Source of the DNA: Papio anubis
Taxonomy: Eukaryota > Chordata > Mammalia > Primates > Cercopithecidae
Direction of reading: 5' to 3'
DNA length: 64,000 nucleotides
Assembly: GCF_008728515.1 (NCBI RefSeq)
Contig: NC_044986.1
Coordinates: 62,795,159-62,859,158, forward strand
Below, piece by piece: positions 35,752 through 46,925 of the stretch. Position 1 is the stretch's first letter. Every line of letters begins with the position of its first letter. The notes below the pieces were generated by a model. It was not told the origin of the DNA and searched no databases. It saw only the letters and a list, made by a program, of their open reading frames with translations. A program made the translations under genes and the position numbers.

Positions 35752-35938
35752 GCCGGCCGCAGTGGTGGGTCCCTGTAGTCCCAGCTACTTGGGAGGCTGA
35801 GGTGGGAGAATGGTGTGAACCCGGGAAGCAGAGCTTGCAGTGAGCTGAGATCGCACCACTGCACTCCAGCCTGGGCAACAAAGCAAGACTCCATCTCAAA
35901 AATAAAATAAAATAAAATAAAATAATAAATAAATAAAT
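35752..35938 (+). mobile_element. Alu with internal deletion
   Basis: The 5' head 'gccggccgcagtgg' is joined directly to 'tgggtccctgtagtcc', which normally lies ~115 bp further in. The right arm and (AAAT/AAAAT)n tail are complete. The duplication AATTGCATGA (35742-35751 and 35939-35948) bounds the shortened element, so both ends are original. The left-arm B box region is lost. Confidence 0.92.
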
Positions 35939-35948
35939 AATTGCATGA

Positions 35949-36144
35949 AAAATAGAATAAATTTTGAGATTTCTTCTAAATCAAAGCTGATCCAATATAA
36001 GAATTGAAAAAAAAAATGAACAAGGAACATTTGAGATTCATGTTATAGAGATCTCCCTTTCCCTAAACATTCTTTAAGGTCTTCTTTCAATTGTTTCCGA
36101 CAGTTACCAAGAATAACCACCTGAGAGTAATATGTCCACTATGG
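35949..36144. other. Single-copy DNA
   Basis: Nothing recognised. Confidence 0.4.
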
Positions 36145-36800
36145 GGGGGATACGCATTAGTTCACTGTTGTTGCCATAACAAATTACCACAAACCCAACA
36201 GCTTAGCACGACATAAATGTATTTGTTCTCAGTTCTGTAGGTCAGAAATCTGGCTAGGTTCAGCTGATTCCTGGGGTCTAAAATGTCCAAATCAAGTTGT
36301 TGGCCAGCTGGGCTCTTATTTGAAGGTCTGAGCAAAGAATGTACTTCCATGCCCATCAGGTCAGTGGCTGAATTCAGTTCCATGCTACTATAGAACTGAC
36401 ATCCCCATTTCCTTGGGGCTGTTCTCCAGGGATGGTTCTCAACTTCCAGAGATCAGTCACTTTCCTTGGTTCAGGGTCCCCTTCGTCCATTTTAAAGGCA
36501 GTAACAGTAGGCTGTGTCCTTCTCACATTTTAAATCCTTCTGACCTCCCCTTCTACCTCTTCTCTTCTAGGCTCCCCCTCACCGACTGATTTTTCTGCTC
36601 TCCGATTCTGCCTTTAAAGGGCTCATGTGATTACACTGATGTCACCTGGATAATCTAGGATAATCTCCTTTTTCTTTAAAGATCAATGATTAATAATATT
36701 AATTTCTTCTTCAAAATTCCTTCACAGCATTACCTAGGTTAGTATTTGATTATAACCAGGAATGGGAATCTTGCAGAGACATCTGAATTCTACCACAGAG
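36145..36800 (-). mobile_element. MLT1-like LTR, ERVL-MaLR
   Basis: Minus strand: plus-strand text 'ccataacaaattaccacaaacc', 'gttctgtaggtcagaaatctgg', 'acctggataatctaggataatctcc' and 'attctaccaca' follows the reverse complement of an old MaLR LTR of about 0.5-0.6 kb. The 73-codon frame in it is a shadow. Confidence 0.7.
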
Positions 36801-36829
36801 TGTGCCCACCAGATTCAAAGAGACCTGCC

Positions 36830-37640
36830 AACCAGAAACTCACTGTTTGATCTATATTTCTCAATCTATGAAACAAAAGTTTCTCTAAATGAAGCATTCT
36901 TAAATATTATTTAATTACTCAAGTGGATAACTTCATGGCTAATGATAAAGCTTTTCTATTAGAAGTTTCCATTAAGAATGCTTTTATTTGAATTGTTTTG
37001 TGTTTTAATACAGGACTTGGATTTCTTGGGAGAAGCTGTTTAAACAAAGGAGAGAGGATATTCTTTGATTACAATTAAAGATGTCTTTTTGTAGGAAGCA
37101 ATTATCAGTATAAATTAAGAACCAAATTGCAAATTCAATTATTCCTAAGTATTTACTAGAGAAACATTAGTTTAACTGTAATTCTTCTGGAAATTAACCC
37201 CATAAGATACGTTATAAGAGCATTAATTGCATTTTAATAGTTAAAATATGATGCAATAACAATATCACAAAAGCTATTTGATCCATATTAATTTTGTACA
37301 ATTGCTGAAAACCATTTATTGAAATTATTTTATTAATATTTGAATTGGAGTGCATTAGGTTACTCCTTTGAAGATTTATGCATTACCCAAGAAAGAGAAA
37401 ACCAATTTTAAAAAATACCAATTAAATGAAGATACTCCATTAAATTAAAAATCATTCTAATGCTCCAAATCCTTACTGTGAATTCACTTATTGTGGAATC
37501 GGAGCATATTTGAAAGAATGAAAATGGCCGATTTTAAAGTACTTTTGAATTTTCTGTTACTTTTCTTGTTAAACCCTAAATATTTATAATAATTGTAATG
37601 AAAATGTTTTCAGTCACTGACCTCCACATGAGTGGCAACA
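36830..37640. promoter_or_regulatory. Candidate AT-rich conserved non-coding element
   Basis: About 800 bp with no transposon text, very AT-rich but not simple-sequence. It is dense in ATTA/TAAT/AATTA homeobox words and has a CTTTGATTACAA (TCF/LEF-like) word at ~37062 and ATTGCATTTTAAT (POU/octamer-like) at ~37226. The texture matches vertebrate developmental enhancers. No conservation evidence is available here. Confidence 0.28.
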
Positions 37641-37694
37641 TGAGTTTCACACAGTTACACATATTCAGATGATAAACCAAGTAGCAAAAGGAAA

Positions 37695-37955
37695 TGATTA
37701 AAATCACAGGACTCTGAAGTCAGACTACCTGGATTTCAATCCCATTTGTCACTTTATCTGAATGGCTTGAGGCAAATTATTCAGCCTCTCTATGCCTCAG
37801 CTTCCTTCTGTAAAACGGGGATAATAATAGTACACATCACTCCCAGGGTTGCTGTGAGGATAAAATAAGATAATATAAACAAGTAAATACATATAAAGTC
37901 ATGTAAATGCTTCATAGTTGGTATGGGCTAAATAAATATTGGTTATTATTTTTAA
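37695..37955 (+). mobile_element. MIR SINE, near full length
   Basis: 'actctgaagtcagactacctgg', 'tctatgcctcagcttcc', 'gtaaaacggggataataatag', 'gttgctgtgagga' and 'aaataaatattgg' give the complete MIR order. Confidence 0.93.
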
Positions 37956-39975
37956 AGTGATGTCCAATGTTAGGCTCTAGACTGACAGAGACCTCAACTC
38001 TTCAAACCTGTCAGCATTAGGGCATAGAGGCAAACAGCCTCGGCTTCAGTAGAACTGACTTGTAGTCAAGTCAGCTGATCAACAGAGAGAATGGAGGAAG
38101 GGACTGAAGAGTCCCTACAGAACTCCAGCAATTAACTCCGTGCTCCTACTGGCTAGCTATGTTTTTACTGATATATTCCTCATCCTGGCCATTCACCTTG
38201 GTCATTCATTTTTCATCAGAAAAAAATAGTGGGCACCTACAAAGTTATAGGCTCTGTGTGAAGAAGATATATAAAGAGTTGAATTTTGCAATTATAAAAT
38301 TTTCTACTCTTAAGGAGTTCACAGACTTGCAAACAAACACTAGCAACCCCAAGCCATCCTTCCTTTTGACTCACTGATTTAAATTGAACAAGAGAGCCAC
38401 TTTCCTAGTGAAAGTAACAAAAATTAGAGAAAAAAGATGAAAATGGTATCATGAGATGTTGAAGTTGACGTGCTATCAATGCTTTGGGGGATATGTATCA
38501 AAATTACCTTAATACTCTTTTTATGACATTGCCACTCACAGTTTTATTAAAACAGATACTCAAAGGAAAGCTATGGAAAAATAACACAGTATCTCTGGTT
38601 CCTACAAGGTATTTGGATATGATGGGAGAGGAGACGTAAATTACTTCTTTACTTCCACATACCCTCCATCACATCTGCTTTTCTCCACCCATCCCGAGCA
38701 ATATCCACTATCTTAATACCAAGTGCTGCATAATCAACTCAGTTAAACTAGTTTCAATTTAAGCTCAACAAAGTTTATAAGAGTTCCTTAAGGAGTAGCA
38801 GTTTAGATCCAAAAAGCTCTTAAGACTGATCAGCCTTCTTTTATGCAGTCTATATTCTGAGGGTCTCAGAATTTTAGGCTTAGAAGAAAATTTTAATATA
38901 TAATAAAATTATTTTATTTTTCTAAATATTTAAATAATTTTCTCAAAGCCATATTGATGTTAGTTGCAAATCCAGATCTGGACCTTAAATTCCATTTCTA
39001 TTTCAACTTCTTTTGACATCAGCATGTATTATAATTGAATATAATAGGTATTTACTACTGCCAAGGATAGATTCTAAAGTACTGATTCAATCTATTGCTA
39101 ATGAGGCATTAAATGTCCACAGCTGATAACAAATAGCATGAAAAATATTTGAAAACAGAATTTATCATCATTTAGCACCACTTTAGTCAGATTACATACC
39201 ACCTTTGTTTATGTATTCCATCACGCTTATCTCTTTGTTAAAGATTTTTGTTCATTAAATCACCATATAGGCATATTAAATACATTAATGAAATTATAAA
39301 ATTGACTTTGAAGTTGATGTAGCTAAAAAATATTGTGAAAAGAATAAAAGATTAATTAAGTGTTGCTAAATTGTAAGTGGTTTTATGTTACATTTCCAAA
39401 CAAACAAAAGAAATCATCTACATACAACATTGTAAAAGTAATGACCACAAATAAAATAACACTTTAATACACCAGGCTTGCTCCAATACTGAAATTTTTC
39501 TTTTAATTTAAGATACAAAACTCCTAGATACTCGTTTAAGAATACCTTTATTAGTGGAAAATGATATATTTAAGTTTCCAATTTATCAATAATTAAATTC
39601 CTATGATTAGACATACCAAATACAGCCACATCATCAAAGAATATACTACATAATCTTAAAGGCAATGAAGATTAGATATGGACCCTATTATATTCATTAT
39701 TTCAAAGTAAACATCAAAAGACGTCTGAATAAAATAAATAGGAGCTTTTATTTTTATTTTTGCTTGTATCAAGTACTTTCTGAGCACATTGTCTGGCATA
39801 TTTAGAGTGTCAGATTAGAAGTTCAATGCCCATTTGATTCTTTCCTTTGTAAACATTTTTACATTCTATCAGTAAGTTTATAGGTTTTTTTTCTTATTGA
39901 AATTTAGAATTCTCACAATAATGCCTAGATGTGAGCCTTCTTTCATTATCACTATACTAACTCAGCACTTGCTAA
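37956..39975. other. Mostly single-copy AT-rich DNA
   Basis: Contains a probable L2 3' fragment (listed separately). Otherwise no coding region or nameable repeat. Confidence 0.45.
38195..38340 (-). mobile_element. L2 3'-end fragment
   Basis: 'tcattcatttttcat', 'gggcacctacaaagttataggctctgtg' and 'ttaaggagttcacagacttgc' match the reverse complement of the L2 tail, diverged. Confidence 0.55.
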
Positions 39976-39998
39976 TTTTTTTTTTTTTTTTTTTTTTT
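39976..39998. repeat. (T)23 tract
   Basis: Pure T run. The adjacent sequence does not show Alu or L1 text. Confidence 0.95.
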
Positions 39999-40264
39999 GG
40001 TCTGAAGCCTCAAGTCTTTAGCTCAAGAGAGTATCTTCTCCTGTGATTATTGTTTCTCCTCAATCAATTCCTTCTATTCTTATAAGATTTTATGTATTGG
40101 GTGTTAGTGTCAAAATTCTGTAATATTTGCTGAGATTTTCTAACTTCTTCTTTTAAAATCTGACATATGGGATAACTCCTTGGGTTTGCTTCGGGTTTTT
40201 ATTGATAGCTGTTGTGCTCTTTTCTTTTCCTAGTAAGGGTTTTTATTTGCTTTTGGGTTTTTTT

Positions 40265-40284
40265 TTGTTGTTGTTGTTGTTGTT
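40265..40284. repeat. (TTG)n microsatellite
   Basis: About six TTG units after a T run. Confidence 0.93.
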
Positions 40285-40389
40285 CTTTTATTATTTATTT
40301 AAAACAATGGTCACCTTCTTTTCAGTTTCTAAGCCCTCGGTATCCAGTGTATAGTGTAATTAAGGTTATGGGTACTGAATTTAGGTCTT

Positions 40390-40500
40390 TCTAGAGTCTT
40401 GAGTTAGCACTTTACTGACTATTTTACCTTGGGCAAGGTATATTAACTATGCCTCAGTTTTCTCACCACACAGAGATAATGTGCAGTAACTTTCAGTAAT
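40390..40500 (+). mobile_element. MIR core fragment
   Basis: 'ttagcactttactgactat', 'accttgggcaaggtatatt' and 'gcctcagttttctcacc' match the MIR core. Confidence 0.7.
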
Positions 40501-42087
40501 ATTACCCTATTGCTCCTTTGCATAGCAGTGTGTTTGCTATTTCACCGGTGAAGAAAAACAAAAACTCCCAAATATCAATGAGGACATCAATTAGAATTCT
40601 AAATCATTATCTTTTGACTACTTGTAATATCTACATTCCATTTGCTCTAATTCCCAGCTTTCTCCCTCTTCTCTCCAATGACGAGTACTACTTGATTATC
40701 TGTTCATATATATGCGTTCAGCTTTAGATTGCCCATCCTAGTGGTTCATACGGGCTCCCTCTGCTTAGGCCACCTTTGATGTTATGAAATTTCTGTGTTC
40801 AGGGCATAAAGAGGAACAGAAAGGTTGATTTATTCCCAGGTGCATATGCTGGAAATGAATCTGATATATCTGTTTCAAAGAGAAAAAGCAAAGTTAAAGT
40901 GGGTAGGAAAAGCTCCAACTGCATTTGGAATGCTGATGACACCAAGTGGAAGAAGCACTAGGGCAAATATTTTAGCCATCTTCTCTCTGCAGAGCTCTAC
41001 TAAATCCTAGAGGGCCTATTGTGTGCTTCTGTCTGACATTCCCACTCCTTCAAATGGGGGTTAAATAATGCCACAGCTTCCCAGGCATAAGATTCCCACA
41101 GTTTTCTGCTGGAGAGAACTGTCTACTTGCCTCTCAGGGCTTCCTTACCTGGTTTATATTGAGCAAAACAAAAGCCATTGTTAGCTCCTTTAGTAAACCC
41201 GATCCAACTGCTGCTTCTTTTTTTTCTTTTTAAATAAATTACTGAAAGAGTATGTTTGCTTGACGTTACTCTTCCTATTTTCTAGTATTGCTACACACTT
41301 TTTTTGCTCATTTTGTGCTTCTTGAGTCATTTTCATGGAGTTAAGATGTGAAGGGAAGAAAAAAAAAATGAGTTGGTTTAACTTCCCATCCTAAAGCTGC
41401 AAATTCTATTTTGGATCTTGAAAATAACCAAAATGTTCATTATTTTTATGGCAGTTGAGTTAGTTGAGGAACACATTCTATGTAATCTCATGTTAAGTTG
41501 CTTATTTAGCTAAAATGATACAAAGTAAACAGCTGTCAACATGATTTAAATTATTTGCAATCTGAATTTAATTACATTGAGAACTGTGTTATTTTCCTAC
41601 TTTCTCCAACCTCTGGCCACTTAATTAGTAAGATTTACTTTTAGTTCATCTCTAAAATTTCTGTGCTCATGGTTAAGAGTGATTATGTGGACAACTCAAA
41701 AGAGACGTCCAGCCTGAATCGTTTTTATTGGCACAGATACCATTATGTGACTGTTTGGGTTATTACTTGCCTTTCTAATAATATTATCTTCAGCCTAATA
41801 TATGAAAACAAGATTTCAATCCCTGTGCCTATGACAGAATATTTGGGAGATACTATCTGCAGAAAACAAAAGCTAAGCCAGCCAGGAATTTGAATCTAGA
41901 AACATAGAAGTTGCAACCTAACTACATAAAATCAAAAGGACCAAAGAGAGGTGCAACATCTCAGAGTTACTGTTTACATAAAACCAGTCATATCTAAATC
42001 ATTGGAAGAAAGCTTTTGTACAACGGAGGATTTATTTTCTGTTAACATAAATAATAGGAATTTATACATGTTAGAGTTAGCACCCTT

Positions 42088-42089
<2 letters not shown>
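40501..42089. other. Single-copy DNA
   Basis: No gene or repeat recognised. Positions 41430-41600 are repeat-free with CAGCTGTCAA and TTAATTACA words, a weaker regulatory candidate. Frames of 60-76 codons here carry no domain. Confidence 0.4.

Positions 42090-42138
<49 letters not shown>
42090..42138. repeat. (CA)24 microsatellite
   Basis: Uninterrupted AC dinucleotide of ~24 units, likely length-polymorphic. Confidence 0.97.
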
Positions 42139-42140
<2 letters not shown>

Positions 42141-43074
42141 GCAATTTACCTTATTCCTTCCAGGTTGTGAAATGCACTGGGGGGAAAAAAAAAACAGTGA
42201 CAGAGAAAGAGGTTATAGACTGGCTTGTTCTGTGTAGGTAGGGTGTCAAAATGGCTGCTGGGATAGGGAAAGGTAGAGTATTCAACTTTATCCAATGAAG
42301 GAAGTTGTACAGACTCCTCCTGAGCATCTGTGAGGTCAAATGCTATGCACCCCAATCTACTTCCTGAAATTAATAGCCAGGTGTTATGCTAGTTACTGTA
42401 CCTTAATCATTAATTATGACTGTGGCGGCAGGAGAGAAAAAATTCTGGGACACATGAGCTAGAGTGATAAAGGGAAATCATCAATCATGCATGACAGGAA
42501 AGCCAAAGGTACCCTCTCTCTGCCTGGGATACTTTCATTTGTGACTGCAGATTTTCTCCTACATCAGATTCAAACTTCAGAGAAACCATTTCTCATAGCC
42601 TGCCTCTCTCCCTTTCTCCCTCTCACAACCAGCTATGGTCCCAGGACTCAGGAGGATGAAAACAAATAAAACTCATTTGTTAGTAATGCCATATTTTCCA
42701 TTTACTACCACCAGGATCTAGTTGAAATTAAAGGCAATTTATACAAATAAAATATTCAGTCAAGAGATGATTTATTCAAAAAAGCAAGCTACAGCAAGAA
42801 TGGAGTTTAGAGCCAACAGCTAATAAACATTCTGGCAGCACAGGCTGGCCCACATGCCTTCATTTTTCTACAGTGTCACAAATGTGTTTCATGTCATCTT
42901 AAACAAGTGGGCAGACCAGGTGAATCTCCCTCAAAGTCTCATGGCACAGTCTAGTATGTTACAAATCTTGATAAGCAGAAACCCAAGCCACATTCTGATG
43001 GTAGTGAGTGGTCAGAAATGGGGTATTTGGAAGTAGGAAGAAAAACATTAATACATTAATTTAGTGGAATGGAA
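42139..43074. other. Single-copy DNA
   Basis: Nothing recognised. Confidence 0.4.
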
Positions 43075-43185
43075 GGAAACTAAGTTGTGTTCTACTTTAC
43101 TATGGTATTGTAGATAGATTACTTGACTTCTCTAGCATGGTTTCCTGTCTGTAAATGACTGGTTTGAGCCAGATCAGGAGCCCTT
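43075..43185 (+). mobile_element. MIR core fragment
   Basis: 'gattacttgacttctctagc' followed by 'tttcctgtctgtaaat' follows the MIR core order, with high divergence. Confidence 0.5.
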
Positions 43186-43477
43186 ATTCTGAGGTTGACA
43201 TAGGAGCTTCAGAGGATCTGGCAGGAAACTCAAATTATAGGAGAAACTGTTCAGCAGATTATTTAAGTGTTACTAAAAGAAGATGCACACTAAAGGAGTG
43301 CTTCTCTATCTGTAATGAAGAACTAGCACTTTGTAATTTCCAATCTGCTATGAACCACCTCCTTTTAAAAATTATACAACAATGAAATAAAAAATAAATG
43401 TATACAAAATAGAAGCCGAGATTTTTTAAAATTAGATTCAATAAATATAAAAATACTCTGTCAAGTTGCTATAAAGA

Positions 43478-43849
43478 TGATATGGTTTGGCTGTGCCCCA
43501 CCCAAATCTCATCTTGAATTGTAGCTCCCATAATTCCCATATGTCATTCGAGGGACCCAGTGGGAGGTAATTGAATCATGTGGGCGGAGCTTTCCCATGC
43601 TGTTTTCATGATAGTGAATAAGACTCATGAGATCTCATGGTGTTACAAAGGGGAGTTCCCCTACACAAGCTCTCTTACCTGCTGCCATGTAAGCGTGCTT
43701 TTGCTTCTCATTTCCCTTCTGCCATGATTATAAGCCTCCCCAGCCATGTGGCACCTCTTTCCTTTATAAGGTCCATTAAACCTCTTTCCTTTAGAAATCA
43801 CTGAGTCTCTGGTAAGTCTTTATTAGCAGTGTGAGAATAGACTAATACA
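43478..43849 (+). mobile_element. THE1 solo LTR, ERVL-MaLR
   Basis: A 372-bp LTR with TG...CA ends, starting 'tgatatggtttggctgtg' and ending 'gactaataca'. It has THE1 landmarks 'ggaggtaattgaatcat', 'aaggggagttcccct' and 'ccattaaacctctttcctt'. A perfect 5-bp duplication AAAGA (43473-43477, 43850-43854) flanks it, so it is a clean solo LTR left by LTR-LTR recombination. LTRs can carry promoter elements; none is demonstrated here. Confidence 0.96.
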
Positions 43850-43854
43850 AAAGA

Positions 43855-44499
43855 TTGTTAAATTTTCCTATCAACTTGGGTCATTGTAATGGACTGACCA
43901 GAACTGGACCATAGATCAAACTTTGAGTAGCAACTATTCTAAGGTTTCTTCCAGCTCTAATCTTAAAATTTTATATGTAACAAATGGATATCCCTATGTC
44001 CATTCTGCCTCAACTCCTCCTGCCGAAACCATACAATCTCAGTTGCCATTGCATTCAGCACTATAAATGGAACGCAACCTAAAAGTCTATCTTCCTCGAA
44101 ATGCAATTACTGTAAATAATAATGACAATGACAACAAAATATGCTTTCCCTTGTCACTTGTGATTACTTATGTTCCCTGAACAACAAGGATAAAAAGGAG
44201 GGAAAGCCTGTAGGACTACTTACCACTAGAACCTAGGCCATCTGCTACCTGACCTACAAGTTCCCTCATCTATGCTTTTCTGCTCTCATAATTATCCTGA
44301 CTCAGAAAGCCTTTACTAGCCTTTCACCTATTTCCTATCTGCAGTCTTTTCAAGATACCTTATTGCATTTATTGGGTACTCAAAGCTTATCTATTAAGCA
44401 CTTACAAATAGAAGAGGATAAAATTATAATTATTTGGTCCCTGCCATATACACACACACTTGCACACATACATACACATATATACATATATGGTCCCTG
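43855..44499. other. Single-copy DNA with a CA/TA tract
   Basis: Positions 44230-44400 loosely resemble L2 3' text but cannot be firmly called. Confidence 0.4.
44446..44491. repeat. CA/CATA simple repeat
   Basis: Mixed CA and CATA units bracketed by two copies of 'ggtccctgcc'. Confidence 0.88.
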
Positions 44500-45545
44500 C
44501 CCCTCAGTTGTTTAGAGCAATACAATGTTTATAAGTACATTATATGAAGAATCACAACAGGGGAATACAGAAGGGACAATGAAAAAAGTCAAAGTTAGAC
44601 TGAAAGGGTCATATAAGACTTCTTAGAAGAAGTCTTTTGGGGCTATTTCTTGAGTCATGACTATCTGGTGATCCAGCTGTAATATTAAAGAGGCTTAGTC
44701 AGCTCAATGGACTATTATTTGCAGTTCTTCACTTCCTTTATTGCTACATGTTTATTCTAGAAGTACATTTTTTCCAAAGAGTCGACTCCTCTTTGATCAA
44801 GAGTGTTCTAATTAACTAAGCGGTGGCGGGGAGTGGGGAATGTGTGTATGAGAGCGTGTGTGTGTATGTGCACGCATATGTGTCAGTTTTATGTGTTTGG
44901 TGGGAGAAAAGCAAAGAATCTGGGAGAGCAGTGTATGTAAAGTAATGTTTAAAGGCTGGAGAAGGAGGGACCACCAGGTCATGAAGCTTCTTGTATATTT
45001 CCCTAAGGATTCTGGATTGATCCTGAGCACACTGGTGACTCATTAAAAGGTTTTAAGTAAGGGTGTAATATGGTCAATGTTTCGTTTTTAAAAGATCACT
45101 CTAGCAGCATTATGTAGGATATCTAGGTGGTGAGCAGGGTGGATCTGGTAGTGTCAAGGTGTTCATCTAATAATTCAAATGAGAAATCATGAAATCCTAG
45201 ACTAAGTCAGTAGCAGACAGGAATTCAAAGCTGTTTCAATCTGAGACAGATTTGAAACACACCAAGAAGGCAGAATTACTAGCTATGGATCATGGACAAA
45301 TAAGTGAATGAGTTATGAATGATTGTGAGGATACTAGCTTGAGCAATTGGGGGACTGGTGATTTCATTCCCTGAAAGAGAAAAATGCTAGTGTAAATACA
45401 AGATGAGAGTGTAACAAACAAGAATTCAGATTTAAATAAATTAAAATCAAGGTTTCTGCAGAATGTTTATAAGGAGAAGTCTGTAGGGAGGTAGAAACTG
45501 TAGTTAGAAGTTGGGTCTGGACTAGAGAAAATAGTTGATCAACAG
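44500..45545 (-). mobile_element. L2 LINE, long diverged fragment
   Basis: Plus-strand text 'agacttcttagaagaagtc', 'ttttaagtaagggtgtaatatggtc', 'aaaagatcactctagcagc' and 'gcttgagcaattgggggact' is the reverse complement of L2 ORF2/3' sequence in the expected order. The TG-rich tract at 44841-44882 interrupts it. Confidence 0.72.
44841..44882. repeat. TG-rich simple repeat
   Basis: Imperfect TGTGTATG/GTGTGTG units inside the L2 fragment. Confidence 0.88.
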
Positions 45546-46023
45546 TAACTGAAGGCTTGAGATAGTGTGATTACTTCCACATGCCTTGCCTGAGGAACTT
45601 CATTCCACGCCAATAGATTTGGTTTTACCCCAGAAGTATTGTTCATTTTTATCTCCTGTATGTTTTTCTCAATAGGTATTGTATAAAAATATACTCTTTT
45701 TTTTTTACTAAATAAAAACATAAGTGGGAAAAATAAGCTAAAGGACCAATGAGGTACAGCAATAAAGATAAAGCTGGACTGTGACTTACACACAACACAC
45801 AAACTACTTGATGCCATTTACTGATCTCTGGGTCACACTCTGACACCACACTTTCAAGCAGCAATACAAAAGGGGAAGAAATTACGAGTTACATATTTAA
45901 TACTCACACAATAAAAGTAAATTAATTTCTCAAAACACAATTATTTATGTTACTGTAAGCTGAGAAAAATTTCTCCTGAGGGTCCTCATAAGAAGAACAC
46001 TCACCATATTAATGGTGAGCAGT
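45546..46023. other. Single-copy DNA
   Basis: A 92-codon minus frame (45539-45817) lies here without recognisable domains. Nothing else was seen. Confidence 0.4.
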
Positions 46024-46340
46024 TTTCTTTTTGTTTTGTTTTTGACGCAGATTCTTGCTCTGTCACCAGGCTGGAGTGCCTTGGCTCGATCTCAGTTCAC
46101 GAAAACCTCTGCCTCCTGGGTTCAAGCAATTGTCCTGCCTTAGCCTAGCCTCCCAAGTAGCTGGGACTACAGGCGCATGCCACCACGCCCAGCTAATTTT
46201 TTGTATTTATTTTTAGTGGAGATAGGGTTTCACTGTGTTAGCCAGGATGGTCTCAATCTCCTCATGATCCACCTCATGATCCACCCGCCTTGGCCTCCCA
46301 AAGTACTGGGATTACAGGCGTGAGCCACCGCATCCAGCCA
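46024..46340 (-). mobile_element. Alu (AluS-like)
   Basis: Complete minus-strand dimer with a TTTTG-rich tail. The duplication GTGAGCAGT (46015-46023 and 46341-46349) flanks it. A 12-13 bp tandem duplication ('catgatccacct' twice) lies at about 46262-46287. Confidence 0.94.
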
Positions 46341-46649
46341 GTGAGCAGTATTCTTAATCACATCCCCATAGTAAATAAAAAGAATACACAATTATTATAT
46401 CCAACAATATAGAGTGACAGAAAGTAGAAGTGAAAGAGTAGAAGAAAGGCAATTCAAAGGAAGAAGAAAGGCAAACTTCTGTCATTTATGGGGACAGCCC
46501 ATGTGGACTGGTATGTATGAACAGCCACATTTCCATCAGGTTCTCATCTATAATACTTGGGATATATTTTATCTCCCAAACTAGACTGATATGTCCACAT
46601 CTGCCTTTCCACTATTTAATGTCCACAACTTTCTTCAAGATGCATCTTT
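46341..46649. other. Single-copy DNA
   Basis: A short purine-rich stretch near 46420-46475. Nothing else recognised. Confidence 0.4.
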
Positions 46650-46925
46650 TGTTTCTTCAATAGTCAGTAACTTTCTGAACTAAAGTCATGGAGGACTGAG
46701 TCTTAAAGGATACTTAGGAATGATTCAGACATGATGGGAGACAGGGTGGGAATAGAAACACTTCCAAACAGACTAATACGTAGCATGAACAAAGCTACCA
46801 AGTTAAGAAAGAGCTTGGTATGCAAAGAAATATATAAGCAATTTAGCATGACAACAATGATAATAATAAGGCATAGAGACTGATGAGAGAGGAAGCTAAA
46901 AAGGTAGACAGGAGAGCATTGAAGG
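46650..46925 (-). mobile_element. L2 LINE fragment
   Basis: 'gactgagtcttaaaggatacttaggaatg', 'gagcttggtatgcaaag' and 'gagactgatgagagagg' match L2 read in reverse, diverged. Confidence 0.55.

Noticed and set aside
39976..39998. T23 run as the tail of a minus-strand retroposon
   Set aside because: The sequence on the right side shows no Alu, L1 or gene-derived body and no duplication was found.
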